Notes: a model not told the origin generated them from the sequence alone. Shown: positions 1-10,977, counted from the first letter of the stretch. The stretch: DNA of 64,000 nucleotides from Flavobacterium lotistagni (GCF_011392125.1 NZ_JAAJBU010000003.1:62001-126000), one strand, 5' to 3'. Made by a program: numbers and translations.

Positions 1-232
1 CCGCTTCAAGTGTTCTCGGGTATTTTTCGAGATCTTCCGGATTGTTGAATTGCGTCGGATTCACAAAAATACTAATGACCGTGTGCTTGTTTTTTTTAAT
101 AGATTCAGCCAGCAAAGACAAGTGGCCTTGGTGAAGCGCACCCATAGTGGGAACAAAACCGAGTGAAGCATGGGCAGCAGGAACCGATTGTAAGTAAGCG
201 TTCAAATCAGCCTGTTTCTCGAAAATTTTCAT
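1..232 (-). CDS. panC: pantothenate synthetase, N-terminal part (cut by window edge)
   Basis: Pantoate-beta-alanine ligase, which joins pantoate and beta-alanine using ATP in coenzyme A synthesis in the cytoplasm. The first 77 residues are in the window. They hold the family motif [16 protein letters not shown] (about residues 26-41, nucleotidyl-transferase HxGH type) and then [19 protein letters not shown], which lines the active site. Two in-frame ATGs exist, at 232 and 244. A TAAGTTTG -7 box at 263-256 would put the transcript start near 249, so the ATG at 232 is preferred. Divergent from the glycogen synthase gene, an arrangement I know from Flavobacterium. Confidence 0.93.
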   Translation of the reverse strand, partial: MKIFEKQADLNAYLQSVPAAHASLGFVPTMGALHQGHLSLLAESIKKNKHTVISIFVNPTQFNNPEDLEKYPRTLEA

Positions 233-255
233 CAGAGTACGCATCAATAAGTTTG

Positions 256-263
256 CAAACTTA
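256..263 (-). promoter_or_regulatory. -7 promoter element for panC
   Basis: Read on the minus strand the bases are TAAGTTTG, an exact match to the Bacteroidota sigma-A -7 consensus TAnnTTTG, about 24 bases before the chosen panC start. No convincing -33 TTG was seen at the usual spacing. Confidence 0.5.
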
Positions 264-294
264 AGATTTTAGTTAATACCTGCGTAAATTTTTG

Positions 295-302
295 TAGTTT
301 TG
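295..302 (+). promoter_or_regulatory. -7 promoter element for the glycogen synthase-glmS unit
   Basis: TAGTTTTG matches TAnnTTTG and lies 39 bases before the ATG at 342. The -33 element is not obvious. It is divergent from the panC element, with 31 bases between them. Confidence 0.5.
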
Positions 303-341
303 CCTGTTTTTTATCGAGAATAGTAAAAAGTAAATTACAGT

Positions 342-1148
342 ATGGAGGATAAGAGGATATTGTATGTATCATCTGAAGTGGTGCCTTATCTGGCGGAAAA
401 TGAAGTGTCTCTGATGTCGTATGATGTGCCGAAAATGATTAACGATCAAGGCGGGCAAATCAGGATTTTCATGCCGCGATACGGGAATATAAACGAGAGA
501 AGACACCAATTGCATGAAGTAATTCGCTTGTCAGGAATGAATTTGGTAATCAATGACCTCGACATGCCGCTGATTATCAAAGTGGCTTCGATACCAAAGG
601 AAAGAATTCAAGTGTATTTTATCGATAATGACGAATATTTCAAACGCAAAGCCACTTTTACAGACGAAGAAGGCGCGTTGTATCCAGACAATGACGAGCG
701 TGCCATTTTCTTTGCTAAAGGTGTTGTGGAAACCGTGAAAAAGCTCAATTGGGTGCCCGATATTATACACGTTCACGGTTGGCTCGCTTCGATGCTGCCG
801 ATTTACATGAAGCATTATTACAAAGACGAAGCATTGTTTGCCGACACCAAAATAGTTACTTCGGTTTATAGTCAATCTTTCGAAGGAAGTCTTGATTTAG
901 AGATGATTAACAAAGTCAAGTTCGACGGCGTACCACAAGAGGCTATCCAAGACCTTGAAAAACCAGATTACGAAAACCTGATGCGCACCGCGGTATTACA
1001 TTCTGACGCGGTAATTATCGCCTCGGAAAGTCTATCTTCAAGTTTAACAAAGTTTATTGAATCTTCGGGCAAACCTTTTTTACCTTTCTGCCCGAAAGAC
1101 CAATTTGCTGAAGCCTATACCCAGTTCTACAAGAACACAGTGCTTTAG
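342..1148 (+). CDS. glycogen/starch synthase N-terminal-domain protein
   Basis: 268-residue protein resembling only the N-terminal half of GT5 glycogen/starch synthases. Features include RILYVSSEVVPYLAENEVSL near the N-terminus and IIHVHGWLASMLP near residue 140, the conserved HxHGW segment. The C-terminal GT-B nucleotide-sugar domain is absent, so the length is about half that of a full GlgA. The short form next to panC is common in Bacteroidota, so this is not a local truncation. Whether it makes glycogen alone is unknown. It is followed 21 bases later by a DUF4270 lipoprotein and then glmS, probably one transcript. Confidence 0.85.
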   Translation: MEDKRILYVSSEVVPYLAENEVSLMSYDVPKMINDQGGQIRIFMPRYGNINERRHQLHEVIRLSGMNLVINDLDMPLIIKVASIPKERIQVYFIDNDEYFKRKATFTDEEGALYPDNDERAIFFAKGVVETVKKLNWVPDIIHVHGWLASMLPIYMKHYYKDEALFADTKIVTSVYSQSFEGSLDLEMINKVKFDGVPQEAIQDLEKPDYENLMRTAVLHSDAVIIASESLSSSLTKFIESSGKPFLPFCPKDQFAEAYTQFYKNTVL

Positions 1149-1169
1149 CCTAAACTCCAATAAATTCCA

Positions 1170-2729
1170 ATGCGTAAAAATTTCATTTTCAAATCAGTAT
1201 TACTTGTTTTTTTGATTGTCGGTATTTTTTCCTGCGACAATGATTCCAACGAATTAGGTGCTGACATTATCGGAGAAGACAATTTCGAAACAGGAACACC
1301 AGAACTATACGCTATCAATGCCGAGAATAAAAATACCGGAGCTGTGGAGTCGCTTGATCTTCCAATTAATGCTTTGGGCATATACAATAATCCAGTTTTT
1401 GGAAGCCTTAAGGCAAGCGTAGCAGTTCAGGCACTGATTGCCAACAATAATTTGAATTCAACTTTTAATCAGGCACTCAATCCAATTATTGAAAGTGTCA
1501 CTTTGAAAATACCATACTTCAGTACTAAAGGAGATACAGATGATGATGGCAATACAGCCTATACTTTAGATTCCATTTATGGACCTTCTAATGCAAGATT
1601 TAAGCTTAGGGTTTATGAATCAAAATATTACATCCGGGATATTGACCCAGCCACACAAACGGCACAGAAATACTATAATAATCAAGAACCACTGTTTGAT
1701 GCCGTAAAAGGAGATTTATTGTACGAAAACAATCAATTCTTTTTCGACTCAGCCGAGATTGTAGAGCCAGGAGTTGTAACTGACGAAGATCCGGATCCAG
1801 ATCCGATACGTTCTGCTCCAGCAATGAAGCTAACATTGAATCCCGATTTTTTTACAGCTAAAATCATCAATGCGCCTGCTGATAAATTATTCAGCAACAA
1901 TGCTTTTATAGAGTATTTTAGAGGATTGTATTTTCAAGTAGAGCAAGCAGATACTGAAGCTAATATGGCAATGATGAATTTCGGCAACGGAACGATCACC
2001 ATTAAGTACAATCAATTTGAGGTCGACGAGAATGGAGATCCAACAGCAGATAGAGAGACCAAAACATTTGTTCTAAATCTTAAAGGGAAGTCAGTTGGGC
2101 TTTTCAATGCGCCAACACCTGCAGTTACGAACCCAGATAATATTTATCTAAAAGGAGGGGAAGGTTCTATGGCGGTGATTGATCTTTTCGGCCCAGACAC
2201 TGATAGCAACGGAGTAGCTGATCAACTTGAAACGCTTCGCAACAATAATTGGTTGGTTAACGATGCCAGCCTTACTTTTTATATCGACAACAGCGCAATG
2301 GGTTCTGCTGCATTTGAACCCAACAGGATTTATCTCTATGATCTCAACAATAAAAGGCCGTTGGTTGATTATTATTCAGATCAAAGTACACCTTCGTCAA
2401 AGCCGAAATATGCTAAATCGGTATTTGGTGGCATCATAAAAAAGTCGGGCACAAGAGGAAGCTACTACAAAATCAGATTGACCAATCACGTCCGAAATTT
2501 GATTAAAAATGACTCTACCAATGTAAGGTTAGGATTGGTAGTCACCGAGAATATTGGTGAGGTCACCAATAGAAAATTACTGACGCCAATAGCAGACAAC
2601 ATCAAAGAGTTACCATTGGCCTCTATTATCAACCCGCTGGGAACCATCTTGCACGGAAGCGGACAAAATGTACCTTTGGAAAAAAGAATGCAACTAAAAA
2701 TATATTTTACTAAACCTAAACAAAACTAA
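1170..2729 (+). CDS. DUF4270-type lipoprotein
   Basis: 519 residues. The N-terminus has a hydrophobic stretch ending in the lipobox GIFSC with Cys about residue 22, followed by DNDSNELG, so it should be a lipidated envelope protein. The rest is mostly beta-rich and acidic with no catalytic motif I recognise. Length, the ELGADIIGE segment after the Cys and the position between the starch-synthase domain and glmS match the DUF4270 family of Flavobacteriia, whose function is unknown. It ends 5 bases before the glmS ATG, so it is probably cotranscribed with glmS. Confidence 0.8.
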   Translation: MRKNFIFKSVLLVFLIVGIFSCDNDSNELGADIIGEDNFETGTPELYAINAENKNTGAVESLDLPINALGIYNNPVFGSLKASVAVQALIANNNLNSTFNQALNPIIESVTLKIPYFSTKGDTDDDGNTAYTLDSIYGPSNARFKLRVYESKYYIRDIDPATQTAQKYYNNQEPLFDAVKGDLLYENNQFFFDSAEIVEPGVVTDEDPDPDPIRSAPAMKLTLNPDFFTAKIINAPADKLFSNNAFIEYFRGLYFQVEQADTEANMAMMNFGNGTITIKYNQFEVDENGDPTADRETKTFVLNLKGKSVGLFNAPTPAVTNPDNIYLKGGEGSMAVIDLFGPDTDSNGVADQLETLRNNNWLVNDASLTFYIDNSAMGSAAFEPNRIYLYDLNNKRPLVDYYSDQSTPSSKPKYAKSVFGGIIKKSGTRGSYYKIRLTNHVRNLIKNDSTNVRLGLVVTENIGEVTNRKLLTPIADNIKELPLASIINPLGTILHGSGQNVPLEKRMQLKIYFTKPKQN

Positions 2730-2734
2730 GATTT

Positions 2735-4582
2735 ATGTGTGGAATTGTCGGTTACATCGGATTTAGAGAAGCGTATCCTATTATCATCAAAGGATTAAAA
2801 AGATTAGAATACAGGGGTTATGACAGCGCCGGAATCATGCTTTTTGACGGCAGCGATTTGAAAGTGTCTAAAACCAAAGGCAAAGTGTCAGACCTAGAAG
2901 AGAAATGTGTTAAGGAAAATACTTCAAAAGGAAATATCGGGATGGGCCACACACGTTGGGCTACGCATGGTGTTCCGAACGATGTGAATTCGCACCCGCA
3001 TTTGTCCAATTCTGGAAATTTGTCCATTATCCATAACGGAATCATCGAAAATTATGAGCCGCTTAAAAAGGAGCTAATTAAAAGAGGTTATACTTTCCAT
3101 TCTGACACCGACACTGAAGTTTTAGTGAATCTTATCGAGGAAGTACAAAAGAAAGACAATTTGAAATTGGGTAAAGCCGTGCAAGTAGCGCTCAATCAAG
3201 TAGTGGGCGCTTATGCGATTTGCGTTTTCGACAAAACCAACCCCGACGAGATTATCGTAGCAAGATTGGGAAGCCCTTTAGCAATCGGTGTGGGTAATGA
3301 CGAGTTTTTCATCGCATCAGATGCGTCACCTTTTATCGAATATACTTCTAATGCGATTTATCTCGAAGACGAAGAAATGGCGATTGTTCGTTTGCACAAG
3401 CCGCTCAAAATCAGAAAAATAAAAGACGATACATTAGTAGATCCTTATGTTCAGGAACTCAAAATGAACTTGGAGCAAATTGAAAAAGGTGGTTACGACC
3501 ACTTCATGCTCAAGGAAATATACGAACAACCGAGCGTTATCAAAGATACTTACAGAGGTCGTTTGCTTGCCAATCAAGGCATTATTCAGATGGCCGGCGT
3601 AGAAGATAATTTAGAGAAATTCCTCAATGCTGAGAGAATACTCATCGTAGCTTGTGGAACTTCATGGCATGCTGGTCTAGTGGCCGAATACATTATCGAA
3701 GAGTTCGCGAGAATTCCTGTTGAAGTTGAGTATGCTTCGGAATTCAGATACAGAAATCCAATTATCAACAAAGGCGATGTTGTGATTGCCATTTCACAAT
3801 CTGGAGAAACGGCAGACAGTTTGGCCGCCATTAAGCTTGCTAAAGAAAGAGGTGCTTTTGTATTCGGAGTTTGTAATGTAGTAGGTTCGTCGATTTCCAG
3901 AGAAACGCATGCTGGCGCTTATACGCACGCCGGTCCAGAAATCGGAGTGGCTTCTACCAAAGCTTTTACCACACAAATTACCGTTTTAACAATGATTGCC
4001 TTGCGTTTGGCCAAAGCAAAAGGAACTTTGTCGAATTCAGATTTCCACCGCTATTTGCAAGAGCTCGAAATCATTCCTGAGAAAGTGGTTGAAACTTTGC
4101 AAACCAACGACAAAGCCAAAGAAATAGCAGCCAAGTTTAAAGATGCAGCGAACTGCTTGTATTTGGGTAGAGGATATAATTTCCCGGTAGCATTAGAAGG
4201 CGCGTTGAAGTTAAAAGAGATTTCATACATTCATGCGGAAGGTTATCCGGCAGCAGAAATGAAGCATGGCCCAATCGCATTGATTGATGAGCAAATGCCA
4301 GTAATTGTGATTGCGCCTAAGCAAGGCCATTATGATAAAGTGGTGAGTAACATTCAAGAAATCAAATCCAGAAGTGGAAAAATCATCGCTGTAGTTACCA
4401 AAGGTGATGTGCAAGTTCGTGATTTAGCGGATTATGTAATTGAAATTCCTGAAACATCCGATGCTTTGTCGCCGTTGCTTACTACGATTCCTTTGCAATT
4501 GCTTTCATACCACATTGCAGTAATGCGCGGTTGTAATGTAGACCAACCTAGAAACTTAGCCAAATCTGTTACAGTAGAATAA
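2735..4582 (+). CDS. glmS: glutamine-fructose-6-phosphate aminotransferase (isomerising)
   Basis: Makes glucosamine-6-phosphate from fructose-6-phosphate and glutamine, the entry to peptidoglycan and LPS amino sugars. 615 residues, full length. The ORF opens with MCGIVGYIG, whose Cys2 becomes the N-terminal nucleophile of the glutaminase domain. TRWATHG and HNGIIENY mark that domain in the first 130 residues. Two SIS domains follow, with CGTSWHAGLV, SQSGETADS and the C-terminal end LAKSVTVE, typical of GlmS. A strong terminator follows at 4607. Confidence 0.98.
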   Translation: MCGIVGYIGFREAYPIIIKGLKRLEYRGYDSAGIMLFDGSDLKVSKTKGKVSDLEEKCVKENTSKGNIGMGHTRWATHGVPNDVNSHPHLSNSGNLSIIHNGIIENYEPLKKELIKRGYTFHSDTDTEVLVNLIEEVQKKDNLKLGKAVQVALNQVVGAYAICVFDKTNPDEIIVARLGSPLAIGVGNDEFFIASDASPFIEYTSNAIYLEDEEMAIVRLHKPLKIRKIKDDTLVDPYVQELKMNLEQIEKGGYDHFMLKEIYEQPSVIKDTYRGRLLANQGIIQMAGVEDNLEKFLNAERILIVACGTSWHAGLVAEYIIEEFARIPVEVEYASEFRYRNPIINKGDVVIAISQSGETADSLAAIKLAKERGAFVFGVCNVVGSSISRETHAGAYTHAGPEIGVASTKAFTTQITVLTMIALRLAKAKGTLSNSDFHRYLQELEIIPEKVVETLQTNDKAKEIAAKFKDAANCLYLGRGYNFPVALEGALKLKEISYIHAEGYPAAEMKHGPIALIDEQMPVIVIAPKQGHYDKVVSNIQEIKSRSGKIIAVVTKGDVQVRDLADYVIEIPETSDALSPLLTTIPLQLLSYHIAVMRGCNVDQPRNLAKSVTVE

Positions 4583-4606
4583 AAAGATTCAAAATATCTA
4601 TTCATC

Positions 4607-4631
4607 AAGCGGGTTTTTGCCCGCTTTTTTT
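4607..4631 (+). terminator. rho-independent terminator after glmS
   Basis: Perfect 7-bp stem AAGCGGG/CCCGCTT with a 6-base loop, followed by a T run to 4631. Confidence 0.88.
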
Positions 4632-4873
4632 ATGCGGCACAACAAAAAGTTTTATTGTGATTAATGCAATATCCTGAGCGATTTGTAGGCGCGCATAGTA
4701 TTTTTTTTAAGCGGATTGTCAATGCGTTAATAAAACCCTAAAAAAGCGGTTTCAATAGTGATTTAATAATATAAAAAGCAGGTTTTGAGAATTATGAAAT
4801 TTAACCAATGAATTTTAGCAAATGATAAAAATATTTGTATTTTGGCTACATAAACCAACAAAATCTAAACCCA

Positions 4874-7678
4874 ATGAAATTGTATTTATTGATCATCTCG
4901 CTGTTTTGCTGTAGCTTTATTCAAGCGCAGCACTCAGTCTCAGGTAAGGTTACTGATAGTAACATGCAACCTATTCCTGGAGCCAATGTCAGAGTAGCCG
5001 GTGATTCGGCAGGCACTACATCAGACGCCGACGGAAATTTCAAATTAGATACCGCGGCCAAGTTGCCTTTTACCCTTGAGGTTACCATGGTGGGCTATCA
5101 AAAGCAAAGCTTATCTATTAGTTCCAATGCGCAGAAAGTTTCCGTGTCACTGGAATCTGAAGAAACCAAGCTCAATGAGATAGTGGTTTCGGCCTCCAGA
5201 ACGCCAGAACGCATACTTGAATCGCCTGTGACTATCGAAAGAATGGGCTTGAAAGACATCAAAGCCACTAGTTCGGCCACTTTTTATGAAGGCTTGGAAA
5301 ACATGAAAGAAGTGCATTTCAATACCGGAAGTTTGAACTTTAAATCCATTAACACCCGCGGTTTTGCTACCATAGCCAACAACCGATTTATGCAATTGGT
5401 TGACGGTATGGACAATTCCTCGCCGGCACTGAATTTCGTTTTAGGTAATTTAGTTGGGCTATCAGATTTGGATGTGGCTAGCGTAGAATTACTACCCGGA
5501 GCTTCTTCGGCACTCTATGGAGCAGGTGCTTTTAATGGAATTTTGTTTATGAACAGCAAAAGCCCTTTTGTTTACCAAGGCATTAGCTTTTACGGCAAAT
5601 ACGGACAAACCTCACAAGAAGTAGCTGGAACTAATGATTACTACGATTTTGGAGTTCGTGCCGCACATAAATTCAATGATTATGTAGCCGGTAAAGCCAA
5701 CTTTACTTTCATGAAGGCTACCGAATGGATTGCCGCCGATACCCGAAGCATGTCTGGCGGTACTATTGGCCACGAAAACAATCCGAATTACGATGGTTTG
5801 AACACTTACGGTGATGAGGTGACTAACTTTATTCCTAATGTTGGACCAGTAAGTAGAACAGGCTACAGAGAACAAGACTTAAACGACAACAAAGTAGAAA
5901 ACGTGAAAGCTGATTTCTCGCTGCACGTGAAGCCTTGGAAAAATGATTTTGAAGTCATCTTGCAACACAAAGTCGGTATCGGAAATACAACTTATCAAGG
6001 AGCAAACAGATACCGTTTGGAGAATTTCATCATGCAACAAAGCAAAATTGAATTCAAAAACAAGAACTTCTTCCTCAGAGGTTATATGACCACAGAAGAT
6101 GCCGGAGATTCCTACGATATGCGATTTGCCGCTTGGAACGTGAACCGTGCAGCGAAATCTGACGCTGGTTGGTACAGAGATTATGTAACGGCTTATTTAC
6201 AATCTCAAATCGGGTTAGGATTTACTGGGACTCAAGCGGCCCAATACGCTAGGAATTTTGCCGACAACAACGTGACAGCAGTGCCTAACCTTGGCGATAA
6301 TCCTCTAAATTTAGCGCCAAGCGGATTGCCTCGTTTTCAAGTCGGAACGCCAGAATACAACAATGCTTTAGCTAGAATTGTTCAAGATCCGGACTTTACC
6401 AAAGGAGCCAAGTTTATTGATCAGTCTAGAATTTATCATTCTGATTTGAATTATAATTTCAAAGACCAAATTAAGTTTGCTGAATTCCAACTCGGAGGTT
6501 CTTACAGACAATATTCGCTCGACTCTGAAGGCTCAATCTTTACCGATTACGATGGAGCAATCAACTACACTGAAATCGGAGCTTACGTTCAGATGCAGAA
6601 AAAAGTCTTGAACGACCGCTTGAAGCTTACCGGTTCTGTTCGTTATGACAAGTCAGAGTTCTTTAATGGTTTTGTTTCTCCGAGAGTTTCTTTGGTTTAT
6701 GCTGCCGGAGCCAACAAGAATCATGTGTTCAGAACTTCTTTCCAGACCGGTTTTAGAAATCCGACCACCCAAGATTTATTTATCGGTCTAGATTTAGGGC
6801 CATTTGCACTGATTGGTTCTCAAGAAGACAATCCTTCAAGATATTCAGAAACGCTCCCGACCAGTGCCGCAGGTATTGCTTTAGGGCAGCCCGCGGAAGT
6901 CACTTTTTCAGGACTTGATGCCTACACCAGACCAGCTTTTACCGATCCGTCAATCAAACTTTTCGCAGTCACACAAAACACTGCAGATTTGAAATTGGCT
7001 GACAAACCAAGTTACGTGAAACCAGAGCAGGTGAAAGCCTTCGAATTGGGATACAAAACAGTACTAGAGAACGGTCTTTCGTTTGACATCAACGGATATT
7101 ACAACATTTACAATGACTTCTTAAGCACCAGCAGATTGGTCATTCCTTATTATGGTGTGGCTCAAGAAAATCTTCCGCTTTCAGATTTGGCCGTTCAAGC
7201 CATCCGCAACCGCGACGTTAGAACTTTCCAAGTATACTCGAATTCCAGCACAGAAATCAAATCCTTAGGTTTTGGTGCCGGAGTGTCGAAAAAAGTGTAT
7301 AAAGATTTCGAACTGGGAATCAATTACAACCATGCTCAATTTGAATTCGACCAAGAAAGAGATCCTTCTTTTATCGCCGGGTTCAACACGCCTAAACATC
7401 GGGTGAAAGCTTCTTTAGGCAACGAGAAGTTGTTCAAGAATTTTGGCTTCAATATCAATGCAAGATGGAGCAGTGAGTATTTGTGGCAATCGTCTTTTGC
7501 TGACGGTACGATTCCGGAAGTGACCGTTTTTGATGCGCAAATCAATTACTCGATTCCGGCCATCAAGTCGGTCATCAAACTCAGCGGATCCAACATCGGA
7601 GCAGATGATTATCTTCAGGTTATCGGTGCCGGACGCATCGGTCAATTGTATCTCATTTCATGGACGATCAATCCTTAA
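4874..7678 (+). CDS. TonB-dependent outer-membrane receptor with CarboxypepD-like N-domain
   Basis: 934 residues from the ATG at 4874. An upstream in-frame start at 4835 is rejected because the signal peptide (MKLYLLIISLFCCSFIQAQ) starts at 4874. After cleavage comes a carboxypeptidase-regulatory-like beta domain (GKVTDSNMQPIPGANVRV, about residues 20-95). A plug domain (about 105-215, TPERILESPVTIERM, ALYGAGAFNGI) and a 22-strand-type barrel ending in aromatic/hydrophobic strands follow. There is no SusD partner. Instead an 18-base gap leads to a GDSL-family lipoprotein, so the pair may bring in or process an ester-bearing ligand. The substrate cannot be read from sequence. Confidence 0.92.
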   Translation: MKLYLLIISLFCCSFIQAQHSVSGKVTDSNMQPIPGANVRVAGDSAGTTSDADGNFKLDTAAKLPFTLEVTMVGYQKQSLSISSNAQKVSVSLESEETKLNEIVVSASRTPERILESPVTIERMGLKDIKATSSATFYEGLENMKEVHFNTGSLNFKSINTRGFATIANNRFMQLVDGMDNSSPALNFVLGNLVGLSDLDVASVELLPGASSALYGAGAFNGILFMNSKSPFVYQGISFYGKYGQTSQEVAGTNDYYDFGVRAAHKFNDYVAGKANFTFMKATEWIAADTRSMSGGTIGHENNPNYDGLNTYGDEVTNFIPNVGPVSRTGYREQDLNDNKVENVKADFSLHVKPWKNDFEVILQHKVGIGNTTYQGANRYRLENFIMQQSKIEFKNKNFFLRGYMTTEDAGDSYDMRFAAWNVNRAAKSDAGWYRDYVTAYLQSQIGLGFTGTQAAQYARNFADNNVTAVPNLGDNPLNLAPSGLPRFQVGTPEYNNALARIVQDPDFTKGAKFIDQSRIYHSDLNYNFKDQIKFAEFQLGGSYRQYSLDSEGSIFTDYDGAINYTEIGAYVQMQKKVLNDRLKLTGSVRYDKSEFFNGFVSPRVSLVYAAGANKNHVFRTSFQTGFRNPTTQDLFIGLDLGPFALIGSQEDNPSRYSETLPTSAAGIALGQPAEVTFSGLDAYTRPAFTDPSIKLFAVTQNTADLKLADKPSYVKPEQVKAFELGYKTVLENGLSFDINGYYNIYNDFLSTSRLVIPYYGVAQENLPLSDLAVQAIRNRDVRTFQVYSNSSTEIKSLGFGAGVSKKVYKDFELGINYNHAQFEFDQERDPSFIAGFNTPKHRVKASLGNEKLFKNFGFNINARWSSEYLWQSSFADGTIPEVTVFDAQINYSIPAIKSVIKLSGSNIGADDYLQVIGAGRIGQLYLISWTINP

Positions 7679-7696
7679 TTTTAAAATTCAAGCATC

Positions 7697-9163
7697 ATGA
7701 TAAAAAATATTAAATGGATACTTTTTGCTTCATTAGCCATAGTATCTTGTTCACAAGACCAAGAAGACACTTCAGGCATTGAGCCCGAAGTAGCAGTTTC
7801 TGCCGGAAGCGTAGATTTCTCTCGATATGTGGCGCTGGGAAATTCCATTACCGCTGGTTATACTGATAAAGCTTTGTTTAAAGCCGGTCAAGCCTTCGCT
7901 TATCCAAAACTTATGGCAGACCAATTTGCAACCGTTGGCGGCGGCGAGTTTAAAACACCGTTCATGAATGACAACTATGGCGGACTTCTCTTAGCAGGCT
8001 TACCTGTTCAAGGCGTGCGTTTGGTTTTTAATGGTACGGCACCGGTTTCTTTGCCTGGTGCAGCACCTACCACTGAAATCACTAACTTTTTAACCGGAGG
8101 ATTCAACAACATGGGTGTTCCCGGAGCAAAAAGTTATCATTTATTGGCGCCAGGTTACGGTAATCCTGCGGGGTTGTTAACTTCTCCAGCTACTGCAAAC
8201 CCTTATTTTGTTAGGTTTGCATCCAATGGGACAACCTCAGTTCTAGCAGATGCCATGGCACAATCTCCTACCTTTTTCTCATTGTGGATCGGAAATAACG
8301 ATGTCTTAGGTTATGCGACTTCAGGTGGTGACGGTTCCGATCCTATTACGCCAGTAAGCGGTGCTCCAGGGGCAGGTTTCGACGGTACTTACGCTGCGCT
8401 GATTAGCACTTTAACTTCTGCCGGCGCCAAGGGTGTAGTGGCCAATATTCCGGATGTGACCACAATCCCGTTTGTTACCTATGTAGGATACAATCCCATT
8501 CCAGAACTGACCCAAGCTCAGGTTGATCAGCTTAACGCTGGCTATGCAGCCTATAACGGAGGTTTGGTTGCTGCAAAAAACCTAGGTTTAATTTCAGAAG
8601 AAGAAAGGCTTCAGAGAACAATTGTTTTTACTGCCGGAAAGAAAAGACCGGTAGTAATGTTGGATGAATATCTGACTGATATCACAGCAGTCAATCCAGC
8701 TCTGATTAAAATGAGGCTTTCTACTCCTGAAGATTATGTGATTCTGAGTTATCAAGGAGGCAATCCTCAGACTCATTTAGCGGCAGGAAACGGCACGCAA
8801 TTTCCGTTGCAAGACGGCTGGGTGTTATCTAAGAACGAAGTCCAAGAAATAAGAACCGCCACGGCAGCCTACAATGAAATCATTAAAGCGCAAGCTGAAG
8901 CCAAAGGGTTGGCCTTCGTAGACGCGGCAGCCATTATGAATCAAGTAGCTAATGGTGGGATTTTGGTCGGCAATTACCATTTCACCAACCAGTTTATTCA
9001 AGGCGGTGCGTTTGGTCTAGACGGTGTACACCTTACTCCAAGAGCCAACGCCTATGTGGCCAACAAGTTCTTGGAGGCGATTGAAAAAACTTACGGTGCC
9101 TCGTTCAAGAAATATAAAGTGCAGGATTTCCCAATCAGTTATCCTTCATTCTTGCCTAACTAA
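7697..9163 (+). CDS. SGNH/GDSL-family lipoprotein hydrolase
   Basis: 488 residues. A type II signal ends at SLAIVSC (Cys18), so it is an envelope lipoprotein. The GDSL block reads ALGNSITAGYTD, with the catalytic Ser at residue 50 and Asn replacing the Asp of GDSL. LWIGNNDVLGYA carries the oxyanion Asn, and DGVHLTPRANAY near the C-terminus supplies the Asp-x-x-His pair. Predicted to hydrolyse a lipid, acyl or carbohydrate ester. The long Gly/Ala-rich insert between blocks is typical of Flavobacterium members of the family. Coupled to the receptor upstream; terminator at 9186. Confidence 0.85.
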   Translation: MIKNIKWILFASLAIVSCSQDQEDTSGIEPEVAVSAGSVDFSRYVALGNSITAGYTDKALFKAGQAFAYPKLMADQFATVGGGEFKTPFMNDNYGGLLLAGLPVQGVRLVFNGTAPVSLPGAAPTTEITNFLTGGFNNMGVPGAKSYHLLAPGYGNPAGLLTSPATANPYFVRFASNGTTSVLADAMAQSPTFFSLWIGNNDVLGYATSGGDGSDPITPVSGAPGAGFDGTYAALISTLTSAGAKGVVANIPDVTTIPFVTYVGYNPIPELTQAQVDQLNAGYAAYNGGLVAAKNLGLISEEERLQRTIVFTAGKKRPVVMLDEYLTDITAVNPALIKMRLSTPEDYVILSYQGGNPQTHLAAGNGTQFPLQDGWVLSKNEVQEIRTATAAYNEIIKAQAEAKGLAFVDAAAIMNQVANGGILVGNYHFTNQFIQGGAFGLDGVHLTPRANAYVANKFLEAIEKTYGASFKKYKVQDFPISYPSFLPN

Positions 9164-9185
9164 GAAAAGAGATAAATCATAGCTC

Positions 9186-9214
9186 AAAACCACCAGCTCC
9201 GGTTGGTGGTTTTT
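9186..9214 (+). terminator. terminator after the GDSL lipoprotein
   Basis: Stem AAAACCACCA/TGGTGGTTTT with an 8-base loop. The T run is partly inside the stem. It ends the receptor-lipoprotein unit before the atpD promoter. Confidence 0.8.
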
Positions 9215-9299
9215 GCTTTGTATCAAGTGGCTTTTGCGAGCATCAAATCCCAGAACTGAGAATCCTTCAAAAAAAGGCTATATTTTTATCGAAATAAAA

Positions 9300-9329
9300 T
9301 TGATTTTTTATTTTTAAAAATTATCTTTG
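9300..9329 (+). promoter_or_regulatory. promoter of atpD-atpC (TTG-N19-TATCTTTG)
   Basis: TTG at 9300-9302 and TATCTTTG at 9322-9329 are separated by 19 bases, the classical Bacteroidota -33/-7 spacing. The leader to the ATG at 9402 would be about 65 bases. The nuo operon promoter near 63236-63265 has the same -7 octamer and the same spacing. Confidence 0.75.
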
Positions 9330-9398
9330 CACTCGAAAAAACGGATGCCTTTCATCTGTGGCTTCACAAACCTAAATAGCTATTTAATAAATACATAA

Positions 9399-10913
<1,515 letters not shown>

Positions 10914-10917
10914 AATG

Positions 10918-10963
10918 GCCAACAGCTATCAGCTATCGGCTAACGGCTGACGGCTAACAGCTG
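10918..10963 (+). repeat. tandem heptamer array, atpD-atpC spacer
   Basis: Six 7-bp units in phase: GCCAACA, GCTATCA, GCTATCG, GCTAACG, GCTGACG, GCTAACA, then GCTG. It begins 5 bases after the atpD stop and ends 14 bases before the atpC ATG, so it should be transcribed within the operon. Member of the heptamer family described in the findings. Confidence 0.85.
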
Positions 10964-10977
10964 TAAACAAAAAAAAT

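Noticed and set aside
342..1148. Glycogen synthase seen as a truncated pseudogene because only the N-domain is present
   Set aside because: The short form beside panC is a known family in Bacteroidota, and the frame is intact and continues into a compact operon.
4835..4873. Upstream in-frame ATG for the TonB receptor
   Set aside because: It would put 13 polar residues ahead of an otherwise standard signal peptide beginning at 4874.
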